Origin: Pseudomonadales bacterium
GTDB lineage: Bacteria > Pseudomonadota > Gammaproteobacteria > Pseudomonadales > Ketobacteraceae
Direction of reading: 5' to 3'
Length of the DNA stretch: 40,936 nt
NCBI GenBank assembly: GCA_022361455.1
Contig: JAKSAW010000360.1
Coordinates: 1 to 40,936, forward strand
How positions within the stretch are numbered: position 1 is the stretch's first letter; the number at the start of each line of letters is the position of its first letter. Shown here piece after piece: positions 25,112 through 32,990 of the stretch. A model generated the notes under the pieces. The model saw only the letters and a list, made by a program, of their open reading frames with translations, was not told where the DNA came from and did no database searches. A program made the position numbers and the translations under genes.

Positions 25112-25668
25112 TCGATATTGCCGTAACCTGTCATGTGGCTTAAATCTTCATCAATATAGGGTAGCGTTAAGTGTTGGTCATTAGGTATGTATCCATCACC
25201 AAAATACTTTTCTTGCGTATCGTTACGGTGTATCACTTCCTCGCACTTCACCCATTCGTGGTGTTTAATGTATTGGTAATTGGCGAACATTAATAATACG
25301 TCTGCATGTGATGGTTGATCAAGCGGGGTATAACATGCCAGATTCTTACCTTGCAAGCGATGAATGTTTAACAGTATAGCTTCCCGATTGTAATAGAATG
25401 GTATATTTCTTTCGTTGGGGAATGCTTTTTCAACACACATTAGCCAGGAATAAAACTTGCTCACCGCAATACCATACCCGTTTACATGCTTTCTATTTAT
25501 GCGAAAAGGGTTGGCGTATATGCTGGGTCCCCCTACATAGACAGTGTTATCAGGCAGTCGCCAGCCTTTTGTACGTTCACGAAATATGCGTTTTGGTGGC
25601 TCTGTATTCTCCGGCCATCCTGCGATACTGAAAGATAAGTTACTGCAATTAAGCGTCGTTGCTTCCAT
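25108..25668 (-). CDS. DUF4326 protein
   Basis: A 186-residue protein with a segment reading TVYVGGPSIYANPFRIN and later LQGKNLACYTPLDQPSHADVLLMFAN. This is the conserved core of DUF4326, a small family seen in phages and their hosts, thought to be nucleotide- or nucleic-acid-related but without a settled role. It is the last gene of the minus-strand operon. Its stop codon overlaps the endolysin stop on the other strand, with no terminator between them. It also overlaps the gene upstream by 20 bases. Confidence 0.75.
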   Translation of the reverse strand: MEATTLNCSNLSFSIAGWPENTEPPKRIFRERTKGWRLPDNTVYVGGPSIYANPFRINRKHVNGYGIAVSKFYSWLMCVEKAFPNERNIPFYYNREAILLNIHRLQGKNLACYTPLDQPSHADVLLMFANYQYIKHHEWVKCEEVIHRNDTQEKYFGDGYIPNDQHLTLPYIDEDLSHMTGYGNID

Positions 25669-25861
25669 TGTTTTGCTCTTTCTCTTCTAGTAATTCTGCA
25701 CATTTCGCAATAACACGACCAAGCACCATATCTTCATCAATACGCCGTGGAGGTATTGACATATTTAGATGTCCGCCCTCTTGACATAATCTCGATACTA
25801 TATCTAGTGCCTTGCGTAAGTCTCCAATCTCAAAGCGTTTTAGTTCCTTTTCTGTTATCAT
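25649..25861 (-). CDS. Small hypothetical protein
   Basis: A 70-residue, charged, helical protein (KELKRFEIGDLRKALDIVSR and GRVIAKCAELLEEKEQ). It starts eleven bases after the Dam-type methyltransferase stop and overlaps the DUF4326 start, so it belongs to the same transcript. No family is recognised. Confidence 0.5.
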   Translation of the reverse strand: MITEKELKRFEIGDLRKALDIVSRLCQEGGHLNMSIPPRRIDEDMVLGRVIAKCAELLEEKEQNNGSNDA

Positions 25862-25872
25862 GCTTTTTCTCC

Positions 25873-26364
25873 TTACGGTTTTAGTCCAAAAATTACAATA
25901 GCATTGTCGAATGTGGCGTTTTCTGTCGCGCCTCCGAAACGTAGCCGTTTAGGGTAGTAATATATAAAATCGGCTTTAGTAACATAGTTTTGCCACCACT
26001 TACTGCTTGTTGATACAGGAAGCAGGCAGCAAATCAGTTTTCCTTCTTTACTTTGGCTGTAGGCTTTTTCTACCCATTTTTCTATTTCTCCCCTCCCATA
26101 AGGTGGATTGAGCCATGTTCTGTCATCCCATAGCCCTATTAAGCCATCAGTACAGTGTAGCAGCACATGATCATCTGTGAGTTTGATGTGTTGGTATAAG
26201 TCATCTGTGGTATAGTATTGCCAACATAAAGCGTTTTCTTTAGACGCTGCTGCATCTAGCGTAAAATTAAATATGTTGTTCCAGTGATCAAAAACATGTT
26301 GTGGCGTCTGCCAATCTTGGCGACCTATTTTGTGATTTTTTCGAGTTTTGTTTAAATCAGCCAT
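25873..26364 (-). CDS. Phage N6-adenine DNA methyltransferase, Dam-like
   Basis: A 163-residue protein of the compact phage Dam type (PF05869). DWQTPQHVFDHWNN and FTLDAAASKENALC form the SAM-binding region. WLNPPYGRGEIEKWV carries the catalytic NPPY (residues 86-89). LLPVSTSSKWWQNYV and KRLRFGGATENATFDNAIVIF are typical late segments. It probably methylates adenine in phage DNA, giving protection from restriction or marking replication; the target site cannot be read from sequence. A second methyltransferase, for cytosine, lies at 36132. Confidence 0.88.
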   Translation of the reverse strand: MADLNKTRKNHKIGRQDWQTPQHVFDHWNNIFNFTLDAAASKENALCWQYYTTDDLYQHIKLTDDHVLLHCTDGLIGLWDDRTWLNPPYGRGEIEKWVEKAYSQSKEGKLICCLLPVSTSSKWWQNYVTKADFIYYYPKRLRFGGATENATFDNAIVIFGLKP

Positions 26365-26372
26365 GGTTGTTA

Positions 26373-26540
26373 TTACTCCAAAAGTGAAAGTGAAAAGCAG
26401 ACGAATGCCAAAGCAAAAGAATATTCAGCGATGGTAAATAGTATGAGTGCAAGGACATGTTTCTTATTGTCTTTTAGGATGCAACCAGCAAGAAGGCTAA
26501 TAATTGATATTATTAGAAGAGTTGTGGAAATTTCTTTCAT
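26373..26540 (-). CDS. Small membrane protein, overlapping start
   Basis: A 55-residue ORF: MKEISTTLLIISIISLLAGC, then a short polar turn and a second hydrophobic helix (HVLALILFTIAEYSFALAFV). It starts in an ATGA overlap with the preceding gene's stop and has AAGGA seven to eight bases upstream, so coupling is likely. An LAGC sequence at the end of the first helix resembles a lipobox, but a simple two-pass protein is equally possible. Confidence 0.55.
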   Translation of the reverse strand: MKEISTTLLIISIISLLAGCILKDNKKHVLALILFTIAEYSFALAFVCFSLSLLE

Positions 26541-26791
26541 TCTTCATTCCTTATGTATTTTTTCGCTGCAAGCATAGATTCATCGCGGAATTGTCTTATA
26601 ATCATAATATGTCTTATTAATTTGAATTTGGTTTCCTCTAGTTTTGCGCTTTCCCATCCGTCACCATCAAGCCACCAATCAAAATTGTTTTCCCATCCGT
26701 AACCTGACGCCCATCCGAGACTATGCAATACCTCAGCCTCTAGTTCTGCTATAGGGAATATTCCGTTTATCTCTTCCATTGATGTTTTCAT
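26537..26791 (-). CDS. Small hypothetical protein, Trp-rich
   Basis: An 84-residue protein with seven Trp residues packed into GWASGYGWENNFDWWLDGDGW, followed by a basic helix (RHIMIIRQFRDESMLAAKKY). It is in the minus-strand operon, coupled to the small membrane protein after it. No family is recognised. Confidence 0.5.
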   Translation of the reverse strand: MKTSMEEINGIFPIAELEAEVLHSLGWASGYGWENNFDWWLDGDGWESAKLEETKFKLIRHIMIIRQFRDESMLAAKKYIRNEE

Positions 26792-26805
26792 TTGTTTGGT
26801 TTCTC

Positions 26806-27078
26806 CTAGTTAAGTATCCTTTTTTGCTGGTCGTCTTTTATTCTTTGCAGCAACTGTGAATATTCGTGTGGGCAAATATCGTGCATTGATTCAACCATAC
26901 CTTTTTTGCTTTTGCGTAGAGTATTAAGAATGTCATTCATAATTTCTACTAATGTTTCAACTGTTATTTCTTCTGCTTCAAAGCGTTGGTTGGCGTGCGT
27001 AAGTTGTTCGGTCATGTATTCAATAACTGCAATATTAGCGCCGATTAATTGCAATAACTTATCTTCAATGTTGTTCAT
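26806..27078 (-). CDS. Small helical hypothetical protein
   Basis: A 90-residue, almost wholly helical protein (DKLLQLIGANIAVIEYMTEQ and EITVETLVEIMNDILNTLRK). It begins one base after the XRE gene stop. No family is recognised; it could be a partner of its upstream regulator. Confidence 0.5.
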   Translation of the reverse strand: MNNIEDKLLQLIGANIAVIEYMTEQLTHANQRFEAEEITVETLVEIMNDILNTLRKSKKGMVESMHDICPHEYSQLLQRIKDDQQKRILN

Positions 27079-27079
27079 A

Positions 27080-27364
27080 TCACGTTCTCCACCGTATCAT
27101 ATGCTTTGCAAGGTCCATAACGACAGCATCGCAGAGTTGTACATTGTTTACCCCATCATACAAAGGTAGAACGGTGCTATAGCCAAAGACATTTGCTATC
27201 TCTAGCAACCGCCCCGCACTAACCCTGTTAACCCCTGTTTCGTATTTTTGCACCTGTTGTGAGGTAATAGACAAGTGCCGTGCTAATCCGGCTTGCGTAA
27301 CACCTGCTTTCTTACGTGTTTTGCGGATATTTGCACCCACAATTATGTCAATTTGGCTGGTCAT
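27080..27364 (-). CDS. XRE-family helix-turn-helix regulator
   Basis: A 94-residue protein with a clear HTH_3 domain at about residues 10-65: GANIRKTRKKAGVTQAGLAR, HLSITSQQVQKYETGVNRVS and AGRLLEIANVFGYS. No peptidase or dimerisation extension of the CI type is present. It lies inside the recombination operon and overlaps the exonuclease gene by 17 bases, so it is expressed with early genes rather than from a classic repressor control region. Candidate binding sites are the inverted and direct repeats in the gaps listed below. Confidence 0.85.
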   Translation of the reverse strand: MTSQIDIIVGANIRKTRKKAGVTQAGLARHLSITSQQVQKYETGVNRVSAGRLLEIANVFGYSTVLPLYDGVNNVQLCDAVVMDLAKHMIRWRT

Positions 27365-27974
27365 AGTCTATATTTTCCTCTCTGTCCTTCATTTCAAAGT
27401 AACAACGTGCCGTCGCCCACACATCAGCAAGTGCATCATGTGCGCCGTCAAAGCCTTTCCCAAAATAAAATTTATGCATTTCCTGGAGACTTGCCCATTT
27501 ATTCCATTTATTACCAGGTAGCGTGTTGCGTTTAGTAAATTCTTTCATTGTGCAGAAACCCGCCTTGTTCATGCGTTCTTCCATCTGCGATAAGACATCT
27601 TTCATGGCAACATGCTTAGGACCGGCAACATGTTCAGTGCGTAATAACATATTTATTTCGTGAGAAAGATTATGACCGACTAAGGTGTCACAGTTTCCAA
27701 ACATATATGTTATGGTATCAAGTGCGATGTTAGGTGGTATGCCGTATTTCTTACACATGTCGTAGCTGATTCCATGTATTTCTTCTGCTTCGGTATCTAT
27801 GCTATCCCATAGCCCATAAGGGTAAACCAGCAGCGACGCTTCATTGATCTTTTTGCGGTTATCATCAAACATCAAAGCTGCTATCTGTAGCACGTAGGGC
27901 TGGTGTTCAGCGGTATAGTGCGCTTTGAAGTCATATTTTTTGTTAGTCTCGGTGTCGATAAATAAGATTGCCAT
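27348..27974 (-). CDS. DnaQ-like 3'-5' exonuclease (DEDDh)
   Basis: A 208-residue protein with the exonuclease motifs in order: FIDTET (Asp7, Glu9), GHNLSHEINML near 100-110, and GAHDALADVWAT with His179 and Asp184. In the second motif Glu107 stands where an Asp is usual. It may trim DNA ends, proofread or assist the RecE/RecT-type pair encoded upstream in the same operon. The start overlaps the RecT stop by one base. Confidence 0.88.
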   Translation of the reverse strand: MAILFIDTETNKKYDFKAHYTAEHQPYVLQIAALMFDDNRKKINEASLLVYPYGLWDSIDTEAEEIHGISYDMCKKYGIPPNIALDTITYMFGNCDTLVGHNLSHEINMLLRTEHVAGPKHVAMKDVLSQMEERMNKAGFCTMKEFTKRNTLPGNKWNKWASLQEMHKFYFGKGFDGAHDALADVWATARCYFEMKDREENIDYDQPN

Positions 27975-28879
27975 TACTCCCCCTTCTTCCCGTAATCTGG
28001 TTCGGGATACAAAATTTCGTTCAAATCACTTTTCTTTGTTGGCTTCTGTGAACGCAGTAACGACTTTGGTGCATCGTCCTCGTTAATGTCCATAATTTCA
28101 TCATCCGTATGCATACCCATGAGGATATCAGGGCAGAATACCCTACCAAAGAACGCTGCTGCACGATAGTTCAACATCACTTCTGGCATGGTTAACCACT
28201 TACTGCCGTCTTTGTCGAACCATCCTTCACGGTATGCCATTTCAAGGCTTACTTCCGGACCTTTCAATGTATTCCCTGAAATGTCTTCTGAAACAGCGTA
28301 ACAGGTGATATTTTGGAAAGTCACCGTGTGCTTGATTTTTTCTGTCTCTCGCAACATTTTGTTATACTTGCTTGTATAATATGTGATACGTCGCTTTTTA
28401 GGCTCTTTCTTTACTTTGAAACGTAAAGGCTTAAATCGTCCGCTATTGTTAATGGCTGCAATGATGAACGCAGACGACCAGCTAGGGCGACCATTCACAA
28501 CATGTAGATTTTGCATTACACTTAATACCGGCGCACCACTACGTTGTGCCATATCCAAAGCAACCATGCAGTTTGATAAATTATTCTGGTAATCTTTCGG
28601 AATCATCGTAGTTTGCATTAATGCCTTTGCCATACGTTGTGCATTTTCAAATGCATCTATGGTATCAAATACATATTCACGCATAGCAGGTGCTTGTGCT
28701 GCTTCTGTAGGCAATAATGCTTGTAACTCCTCTAATTCTTGTTGTGTTGCTGCTGGTGGCGAATATGCTTCACCATCTATGTTATCGGCAGGGGCTTGTG
28801 CAGTAGTAAGCATTTCGTCCTGTTCTGGTAGGGTAGTGGCTGTTTTGCCATAACCTTGCTGTGTCGGCTTATATGTCAT
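27974..28879 (-). CDS. recT: RecT-family single-strand annealing protein
   Basis: A 301-residue protein. The middle (AQRMAKALMQTTMIPKDYQN, NCMVALDMAQRSGAPVLSVM, NLHVVNGRPSWSSAFIIAAI) is the usual RecT core. The N-terminal 70 residues are Gln/Ala-rich and probably disordered, and the C-terminal tail is acidic with DDEIMDINEDDAP, as in annealing proteins that contact SSB or nuclease. It pairs complementary strands at ends made by the RecE-like nuclease two genes upstream. Confidence 0.85.
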   Translation of the reverse strand: MTYKPTQQGYGKTATTLPEQDEMLTTAQAPADNIDGEAYSPPAATQQELEELQALLPTEAAQAPAMREYVFDTIDAFENAQRMAKALMQTTMIPKDYQNNLSNCMVALDMAQRSGAPVLSVMQNLHVVNGRPSWSSAFIIAAINNSGRFKPLRFKVKKEPKKRRITYYTSKYNKMLRETEKIKHTVTFQNITCYAVSEDISGNTLKGPEVSLEMAYREGWFDKDGSKWLTMPEVMLNYRAAAFFGRVFCPDILMGMHTDDEIMDINEDDAPKSLLRSQKPTKKSDLNEILYPEPDYGKKGE

Positions 28880-28893
28880 TGGTTATACTCCTT

Positions 28894-29463
28894 TTATTTT
28901 CTGCCATTTCTAACAGCAGAATTATATTTATCTTGAGATTCACGTATTAGTGCGTCGATGTTGATGGGTTTTGAATACGTCAAAGATATTGCGTAGTAGG
29001 CGTTGAAGAATAATGAATCGTAACGAGGAAGCGCCAAACCTGGTGCTGTGTCATTGCTCAACTTACCTAAAGCATGGTCTTTCACCTCGTCATCATCCAG
29101 TTGATGAAAAAATGAAGTGCTTCTTAGTACATTCTCCCCTGCCTCATACATTCCGTCCACAGCAACAAAACCAAGCCCTATCATGGCAGATTTAACATAT
29201 AGTGGCATGGCATTCTTCTCGATAGTTGACGCGTCAGAGACTGTATCTATCGCCTTCCCGTCAAAGGATGAACGCAAGGGAAATAACATTTTCTTGTATT
29301 TATGGACATACGTGGTCATAGCATCTGCTGTGCCTAACAAATCCAAAAGAACGTACAATTTTTCCTCAAATGTCCTACGTGCAAGAAAATCAAAAATATA
29401 TTCGTATTGCTCGTCCGTCAGCTTGAAGTCTTCTCTTTTTTCTTTCTTACTACCTTTTTTCAT
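28894..29463 (-). CDS. Hypothetical protein between nuclease and annealing genes
   Basis: A 189-residue helical protein opening with a very basic stretch (MKKGSKKEKREDFKL), then LTDEQYEYIFDFLARRTFEE and a body with AGENVLRSTSFFHQLDDDEV. It sits exactly between the RecE-like and RecT genes. I see no known domain. Being inside the recombination pair suggests a helper for end processing or for recruiting the pair to the fork. Confidence 0.55.
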   Translation of the reverse strand: MKKGSKKEKREDFKLTDEQYEYIFDFLARRTFEEKLYVLLDLLGTADAMTTYVHKYKKMLFPLRSSFDGKAIDTVSDASTIEKNAMPLYVKSAMIGLGFVAVDGMYEAGENVLRSTSFFHQLDDDEVKDHALGKLSNDTAPGLALPRYDSLFFNAYYAISLTYSKPINIDALIRESQDKYNSAVRNGRK

Positions 29464-29485
29464 AATTATTTACCTCTTCGTTAAG

Positions 29486-30412
29486 TTAGTTGTAGAAAAT
29501 GCTAGGTGGCATATCGTCCAACGTTAGTAATTCGATATCGTTCCCGCCAGATGGCCATTCATTGACGCCGTACTCATGCAGACACTGAACGTAGGTAGTG
29601 ATTGCCTCGCGTGCTTTCTCTCTACCTAATCCCCCTATGTCGGTTGCAATTTCCATTGTTTTGACAATAAAAGGCGCTTCTTTCCGCTGGAAAGCAGTAA
29701 CAAACCGTGTATCTTTTTCGGAAAGAAAAGCATTCAGCCATTGATCGGGGAAATCACCATACACGCCGGCTTCGCCCTTCAATATCATTTGGCGTATGAT
29801 GTTAATACCCTCCACGTATACGCCAGCCTGCACATCATAGCCATATTTAGCGATATGGTATTTTGCATCAATTTTGTTCAATTGCGCGTGTGCTTTGTAA
29901 TCAATACATACAGATGGTTTGAGATAGTCAGGGCGTATGCGTAGCATTAATCCTGTTTCTGGATCAGGAAAGAATATGCTTACCTCACACACACCACCAC
30001 TAAACAACATCTTGGCACGTTGGCTACGTTCCAGTATCGCAATACTTTGCTCGATATCCTCATATGTGCGACGTGCCATTATCTTCTTCTTAGGATCCAG
30101 CATTTTCTCGCCTGCTGGCTGGTATGTCTCGTAAAAGCGTTCAGGCTCTAGCAGTCGAGTGTGGAACATGTCGCTATCGTCCATTGCTTTTGTGCGTTGT
30201 GGCTTGAATGTGCCGTTTACATTGAATGCCTTTACGCCGTGCCAGTAGTCGATAGGCTCTTTGTTGCGTAGCGTTTTCATGCCCGAATTACTCAGCGCAC
30301 CATCAGCATGGTAATCTTCGTTGCTCAAACCAAGATAGATACCAGGCGGATAGTAGCACGGTTGCTGGTTGCCGTTGGTTAGAGTTAAGCCGTAACATTT
30401 TCTTTCCATCAT
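29486..30412 (-). CDS. RecE-like PD-(D/E)XK exonuclease
   Basis: A 308-residue protein with the family opening GIYLGLSNEDYHADGALSNS, then MFHTRLLEPERF (His84), VCEVSIFF (Glu143), RIRPDYLKP (Asp162) and CIDYKA (Asp171, Lys173). This is the set of active-site residues in the lambda-exonuclease-like fold of the exodeoxyribonuclease VIII / DUF3799 group. It would chew one strand at double-strand ends, giving RecT a substrate. The start overlaps the gene upstream. Confidence 0.85.
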   Translation of the reverse strand: MMERKCYGLTLTNGNQQPCYYPPGIYLGLSNEDYHADGALSNSGMKTLRNKEPIDYWHGVKAFNVNGTFKPQRTKAMDDSDMFHTRLLEPERFYETYQPAGEKMLDPKKKIMARRTYEDIEQSIAILERSQRAKMLFSGGVCEVSIFFPDPETGLMLRIRPDYLKPSVCIDYKAHAQLNKIDAKYHIAKYGYDVQAGVYVEGINIIRQMILKGEAGVYGDFPDQWLNAFLSEKDTRFVTAFQRKEAPFIVKTMEIATDIGGLGREKAREAITTYVQCLHEYGVNEWPSGGNDIELLTLDDMPPSIFYN

Positions 30413-30717
30413 AATATATCCTTTATATCAACATTTTCCGCACGGAATGCCCCAATCAACCGCGCAGCCTCACTGATTTTTATAGTGCCTTCTTCTATAT
30501 CGGCAGATTCTTTCACTTCCACATGTTCTTCGAGTAGCACTTTAGCCTGCGATGGTGTTAATGATGCTATTGAATTACCGTCTGAAATAACTATCCAGCC
30601 TTCGTGGTTGGCACTATCTTTATTCCCAAGATATACTCCTTTTTCTCGGTAATTCTCATAATTGAAACCGCCAGCTGCTGGTATTGCAATAGGTTTTATT
30701 TTGATCGTTTTAAGCAT
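30409..30717 (-). CDS. Hypothetical protein
   Basis: A 102-residue protein with a mixed alpha/beta pattern (GFNYENYREKGVYLGNKDSA and GNSIASLTPSQAKVLLEEHV). It ends in the start region of the RecE-like gene and is translated just before it. No family is recognised. Confidence 0.5.
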   Translation of the reverse strand: MLKTIKIKPIAIPAAGGFNYENYREKGVYLGNKDSANHEGWIVISDGNSIASLTPSQAKVLLEEHVEVKESADIEEGTIKISEAARLIGAFRAENVDIKDIL

Positions 30718-30725
30718 CTTCTCTC

Positions 30726-31196
30726 CTATACGTTAAATTTTGCTCGTATGATTTTTAACCGCTTCTCGAATGATTCAAGATTGCTACATGCAGATAGTGT
30801 GATATTGCTGTGAAAATAAGTAAGTATAGAAAGACTGCTTCTGTTAACCCATATGCCTACATCTTTGCTGCGATCTTTACCTATGTTACATTCTAGCGGT
30901 GTCCACTCTTTCACTACCTCTGGCAGTTCGTAATCGAACAAATACCGATCAATAGGACAATGCCCCTTCCATACAATGGCTGCTGTATGTGGACATTCTG
31001 TTACAAGATAATTAGCAGGTGCTAATGTGCGTAGCCATAGGGGGAGAGAGGTGTTTTTTTGTTCTGTATTTTCGTGCATAATTATAGCCTTGTTGTTTTG
31101 GGTTAAATAAAGGGTGTTATCAGGGAAGAATGCAGCAGCATGTTTACTCACAAGAAACCATGAAGTATGTGTTGGTAGGTTAGGTATTGTTTTCAT
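30726..31196 (-). CDS. Hypothetical protein
   Basis: A 156-residue protein from ATG 31196, chosen over 31211 because a G-rich ribosome-site-like run lies just ahead of it. It contains WFLVSKHAAAFFPDNTLYLT and two Cys residues near HIS/Trp-rich segments (ECPHTAAIVWKGHCPIDRYL). No family is recognised. It is part of the minus-strand operon. Confidence 0.5.
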   Translation of the reverse strand: MKTIPNLPTHTSWFLVSKHAAAFFPDNTLYLTQNNKAIIMHENTEQKNTSLPLWLRTLAPANYLVTECPHTAAIVWKGHCPIDRYLFDYELPEVVKEWTPLECNIGKDRSKDVGIWVNRSSLSILTYFHSNITLSACSNLESFEKRLKIIRAKFNV

Positions 31197-31455
31197 AATA
31201 CCCCCCATCATGTAGTATAAGAAACTGTCGCTTTTTCAACTCATGCACCATTTTGTTGACTGTATAACAGCTAACAGTTGGTGATATATTGACTGGTAAT
31301 ATAATGGCAATTCCCCTATCAATATTCAAATTGGGTGCATCTTCTGCGGTAGAATTTATATATGTCCACTCATTGAAATTAATATAATTAGCATTAGCAT
31401 ACTTGCGTGCCTCACAGTAACTACTCGCAACAATAAAGATTGGTCGTGTACTCAT
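31180..31455 (-). CDS. Hypothetical protein
   Basis: A 91-residue protein, MSTRPIFIVASSYCEARKYA, with an alternating beta/alpha pattern (FIVASSY, AIILPVNI, RQFLILHDGG) like small nucleotide-binding or NTPase-like folds, but without a P-loop. It overlaps its neighbours on both sides by a few bases. No family is recognised. Confidence 0.5.
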   Translation of the reverse strand: MSTRPIFIVASSYCEARKYANANYINFNEWTYINSTAEDAPNLNIDRGIAIILPVNISPTVSCYTVNKMVHELKKRQFLILHDGGYYENNT

Positions 31456-31667
31456 TGTATTACCTTTGGAAGTTCTTTAACGGGAACGATTTGTATACAG
31501 TTAAAGCGTGTGACGCTATAATCACCCTTTACGGGGTTTTCCCGTCCATAGCGTGCTGCTTCGATACAGGTTTGGTAGTCTTCGGCGGGAAACAACGTTT
31601 GTTCCTCCCTACCGTCGGGAAATGTGCTTGTAACCAGCACATAGTATCCAAAAATTAATTTTAACAT
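31452..31667 (-). CDS. Small hypothetical protein
   Basis: A 71-residue protein from ATG 31667 (GAAGG lies seven bases ahead); an extension to 31724 lacks support. It reads LIFGYYVLVTSTFPDGREEQ, with strands like a small beta domain. It is the first gene after the gap at 31668-31928, so it may start a transcript of its own. Confidence 0.5.
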   Translation of the reverse strand: MLKLIFGYYVLVTSTFPDGREEQTLFPAEDYQTCIEAARYGRENPVKGDYSVTRFNCIQIVPVKELPKVIQ

Positions 31668-31767
31668 TTTAGTACCTTCTTTTTTCTTTGTTTTGGCGTG
31701 GCTGGGGCATTGCCGGCACCCCAAGCTTCCTGTATTGCTTAATGATCAGTTAAGATACATTCCACTT

Positions 31768-31783
31768 ATGCAACTCATTGCAT
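31768..31783. promoter_or_regulatory. Candidate operator in the 31,668-31,928 gap
   Basis: ATGCAA and TTGCAT form a perfect 6-base inverted repeat around four bases. The 261-base gap has no gene. It also holds a GC-rich hairpin at 31885-31908, and it is where a leftward promoter for the 31667-to-25108 genes would be expected, though I cannot pick a convincing -35/-10 pair. Confidence 0.35.
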
Positions 31784-31884
31784 CACCACATAAACTATTT
31801 TATATCTTCACATGTCATTTTCGGTATGGACTGCTTAATTTCCGTTATTTATGACACAAAGCCTTTGAATGTTTCCTTGTGTGT

Positions 31885-31908
31885 GCTACCCCACCGCAGC
31901 GGGGTAGC
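31885..31908. terminator. GC-rich hairpin after the SANT/DUF3850 gene
   Basis: GCTACCCC (31885-31892) pairs perfectly with GGGGTAGC (31901-31908) around an 8-base loop. It lies 20 bases after the stop of the minus-strand gene 31929-32528 and could end or attenuate that transcript. No T run follows on the minus strand. Confidence 0.45.
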
Positions 31909-31928
31909 TAGGGTTGTTTCTCATATTT

Positions 31929-32528
31929 TTAATTGTTTTTAGTACATAGAACCTCCTTTCCGTGATCTATTCCCGTCCATCCATCAATTTTGTAACTAAA
32001 AACAACATACCCCTCTTTTTGTTGCTGGTTAGTCACAAATGTGATAGTGGCAAATAAGCTATTGCCGGTGTATTCTTTTCCTTCAAATTCCTCTAACACC
32101 AGCTTATCGCCTTTGTTATATTCTCTCTCATTTCTGCATATAAAGAACGTTTTTTCCTTGCGTGTAGCACGTCCAAAGCTTACAGGATGCATCTTAATGT
32201 TATGCACTACTGGTGAGGTACTTTTGCTTTTTGTATAGAACGTTGGCGTATTAACCTTAGTCTCTTTCGTAGCATTATCACTCGATGCCTCTAAATCCAT
32301 TTGCTTCGGTGCTTGCTTTTCTTCGACTGTAGTTTTTTCAATGGATATATCAGTAATTAAACCTATCGTTCCTCGCCGTTGCGATATAGCTTTAGGTGTC
32401 CGTTCTAATATATCAGAAAGCTTTTCATCAAACGCTTTTACCTCCTGCCGCTCTGGTCTTTGTATCTTCCAGTATTTTTTTAGAATATCATCTTCTACAT
32501 CAGTCCATTTTCTGCGTGCATCTGCCAT
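31929..32528 (-). CDS. SANT/Myb-like plus DUF3850 fusion protein
   Basis: A 199-residue protein. The N-terminus (RRKWTDVEDDILKKYWKIQR and ERTPKAISQRRGTIGL) looks like a SANT/Myb-type DNA-binding helix set. After a polar linker, the C-terminal part (NIKMHPVSFGRATRKEKTFF, ICRNEREYNKGDKLVLEEFE, YTGNSLFATITFV and GYVVFSYKI) follows the order of DUF3850, a PUA/ASCH-like family. ASCH-type domains bind RNA or modified bases. The pairing suggests a nucleic-acid-binding regulator. It has a good AAGGA site; upstream lies the pseudoknot-capable region. Confidence 0.7.
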   Translation of the reverse strand: MADARRKWTDVEDDILKKYWKIQRPERQEVKAFDEKLSDILERTPKAISQRRGTIGLITDISIEKTTVEEKQAPKQMDLEASSDNATKETKVNTPTFYTKSKSTSPVVHNIKMHPVSFGRATRKEKTFFICRNEREYNKGDKLVLEEFEGKEYTGNSLFATITFVTNQQQKEGYVVFSYKIDGWTGIDHGKEVLCTKNN

Positions 32529-32560
32529 GTCTTATTCCTTCTCTGTTTGTTATTATTGAC

Positions 32561-32673
32561 CAAGACCGCAAGGGGGGTGAGGTTCTAGAGGGTGTGCGGT
32601 CTTGATCTTTGGTAGGTTTGGATTTTTTACGTGTCTTTTTTTAGTAGGTTTGTGCGAACCTCATTGACCCCCT
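32561..32673 (-). ncRNA. Intergenic structure with pseudoknot potential
   Basis: CAAGACCGCA (32561-32570) and TGCGGTCTTG (32595-32604) form a perfect 10-base stem with a 24-base loop. Loop bases 32578-32585 (TGAGGTTC) match the complement of GAACCTCA at 32656-32663, and loop bases 32571-32576 (AGGGGG) match CCCCCT at 32668-32673. So up to 14 more pairs can form across a 4-base bulge. The element fills the 143-base gap before the SANT/DUF3850 gene and would be part of its mRNA leader. Confidence 0.5.
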
Positions 32674-32926
32674 AGTGATAAGCACGAATGTAACGTGCTA
32701 TTACTTTGTGACCATGCTTACGTTTTTCCAGCAAAGTCACTTTATGTTGTGGACATTCCGAAAGTATTTCATCACTCGCAAAGTAATTATAACGCTCTTG
32801 TGCATCTAGTTTACTTTTGCGTGTGTCTATAGCGTTGTGGATAACAGCACCATCAGCATTGACGGTATATATAGAAACCACGTATTCTGTACGTTCTGAT
32901 AGTTTTCTGAGTAGTGCAGCGATCAT
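32672..32926 (-). CDS. Small hypothetical protein
   Basis: An 84-residue basic protein, MIAALLRKLSERTEYVVSIY, with SKLDAQERYNYFASDEILSE and a Lys/Arg-rich end (LEKRKHGHKVIARYIRAYH). It is the first gene of the minus-strand arm, next to the divergent control region, so it is probably among the earliest expressed. No family is recognised; small, basic, first-expressed genes of phages often target host functions. Confidence 0.5.
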   Translation of the reverse strand: MIAALLRKLSERTEYVVSIYTVNADGAVIHNAIDTRKSKLDAQERYNYFASDEILSECPQHKVTLLEKRKHGHKVIARYIRAYH

Positions 32927-32990
32927 TTTGTTTACCTCTGTGTTTTTTGTTTATTAGCAACTTGATGGTGTGACTGTGACATAAAAAAAT

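Noticed and set aside
31689..31730. TGGGG...CCCCA inverted repeat as a terminator or attenuator
   Set aside because: Only five pairs, no T run on either strand, and no consistent inner pairing.
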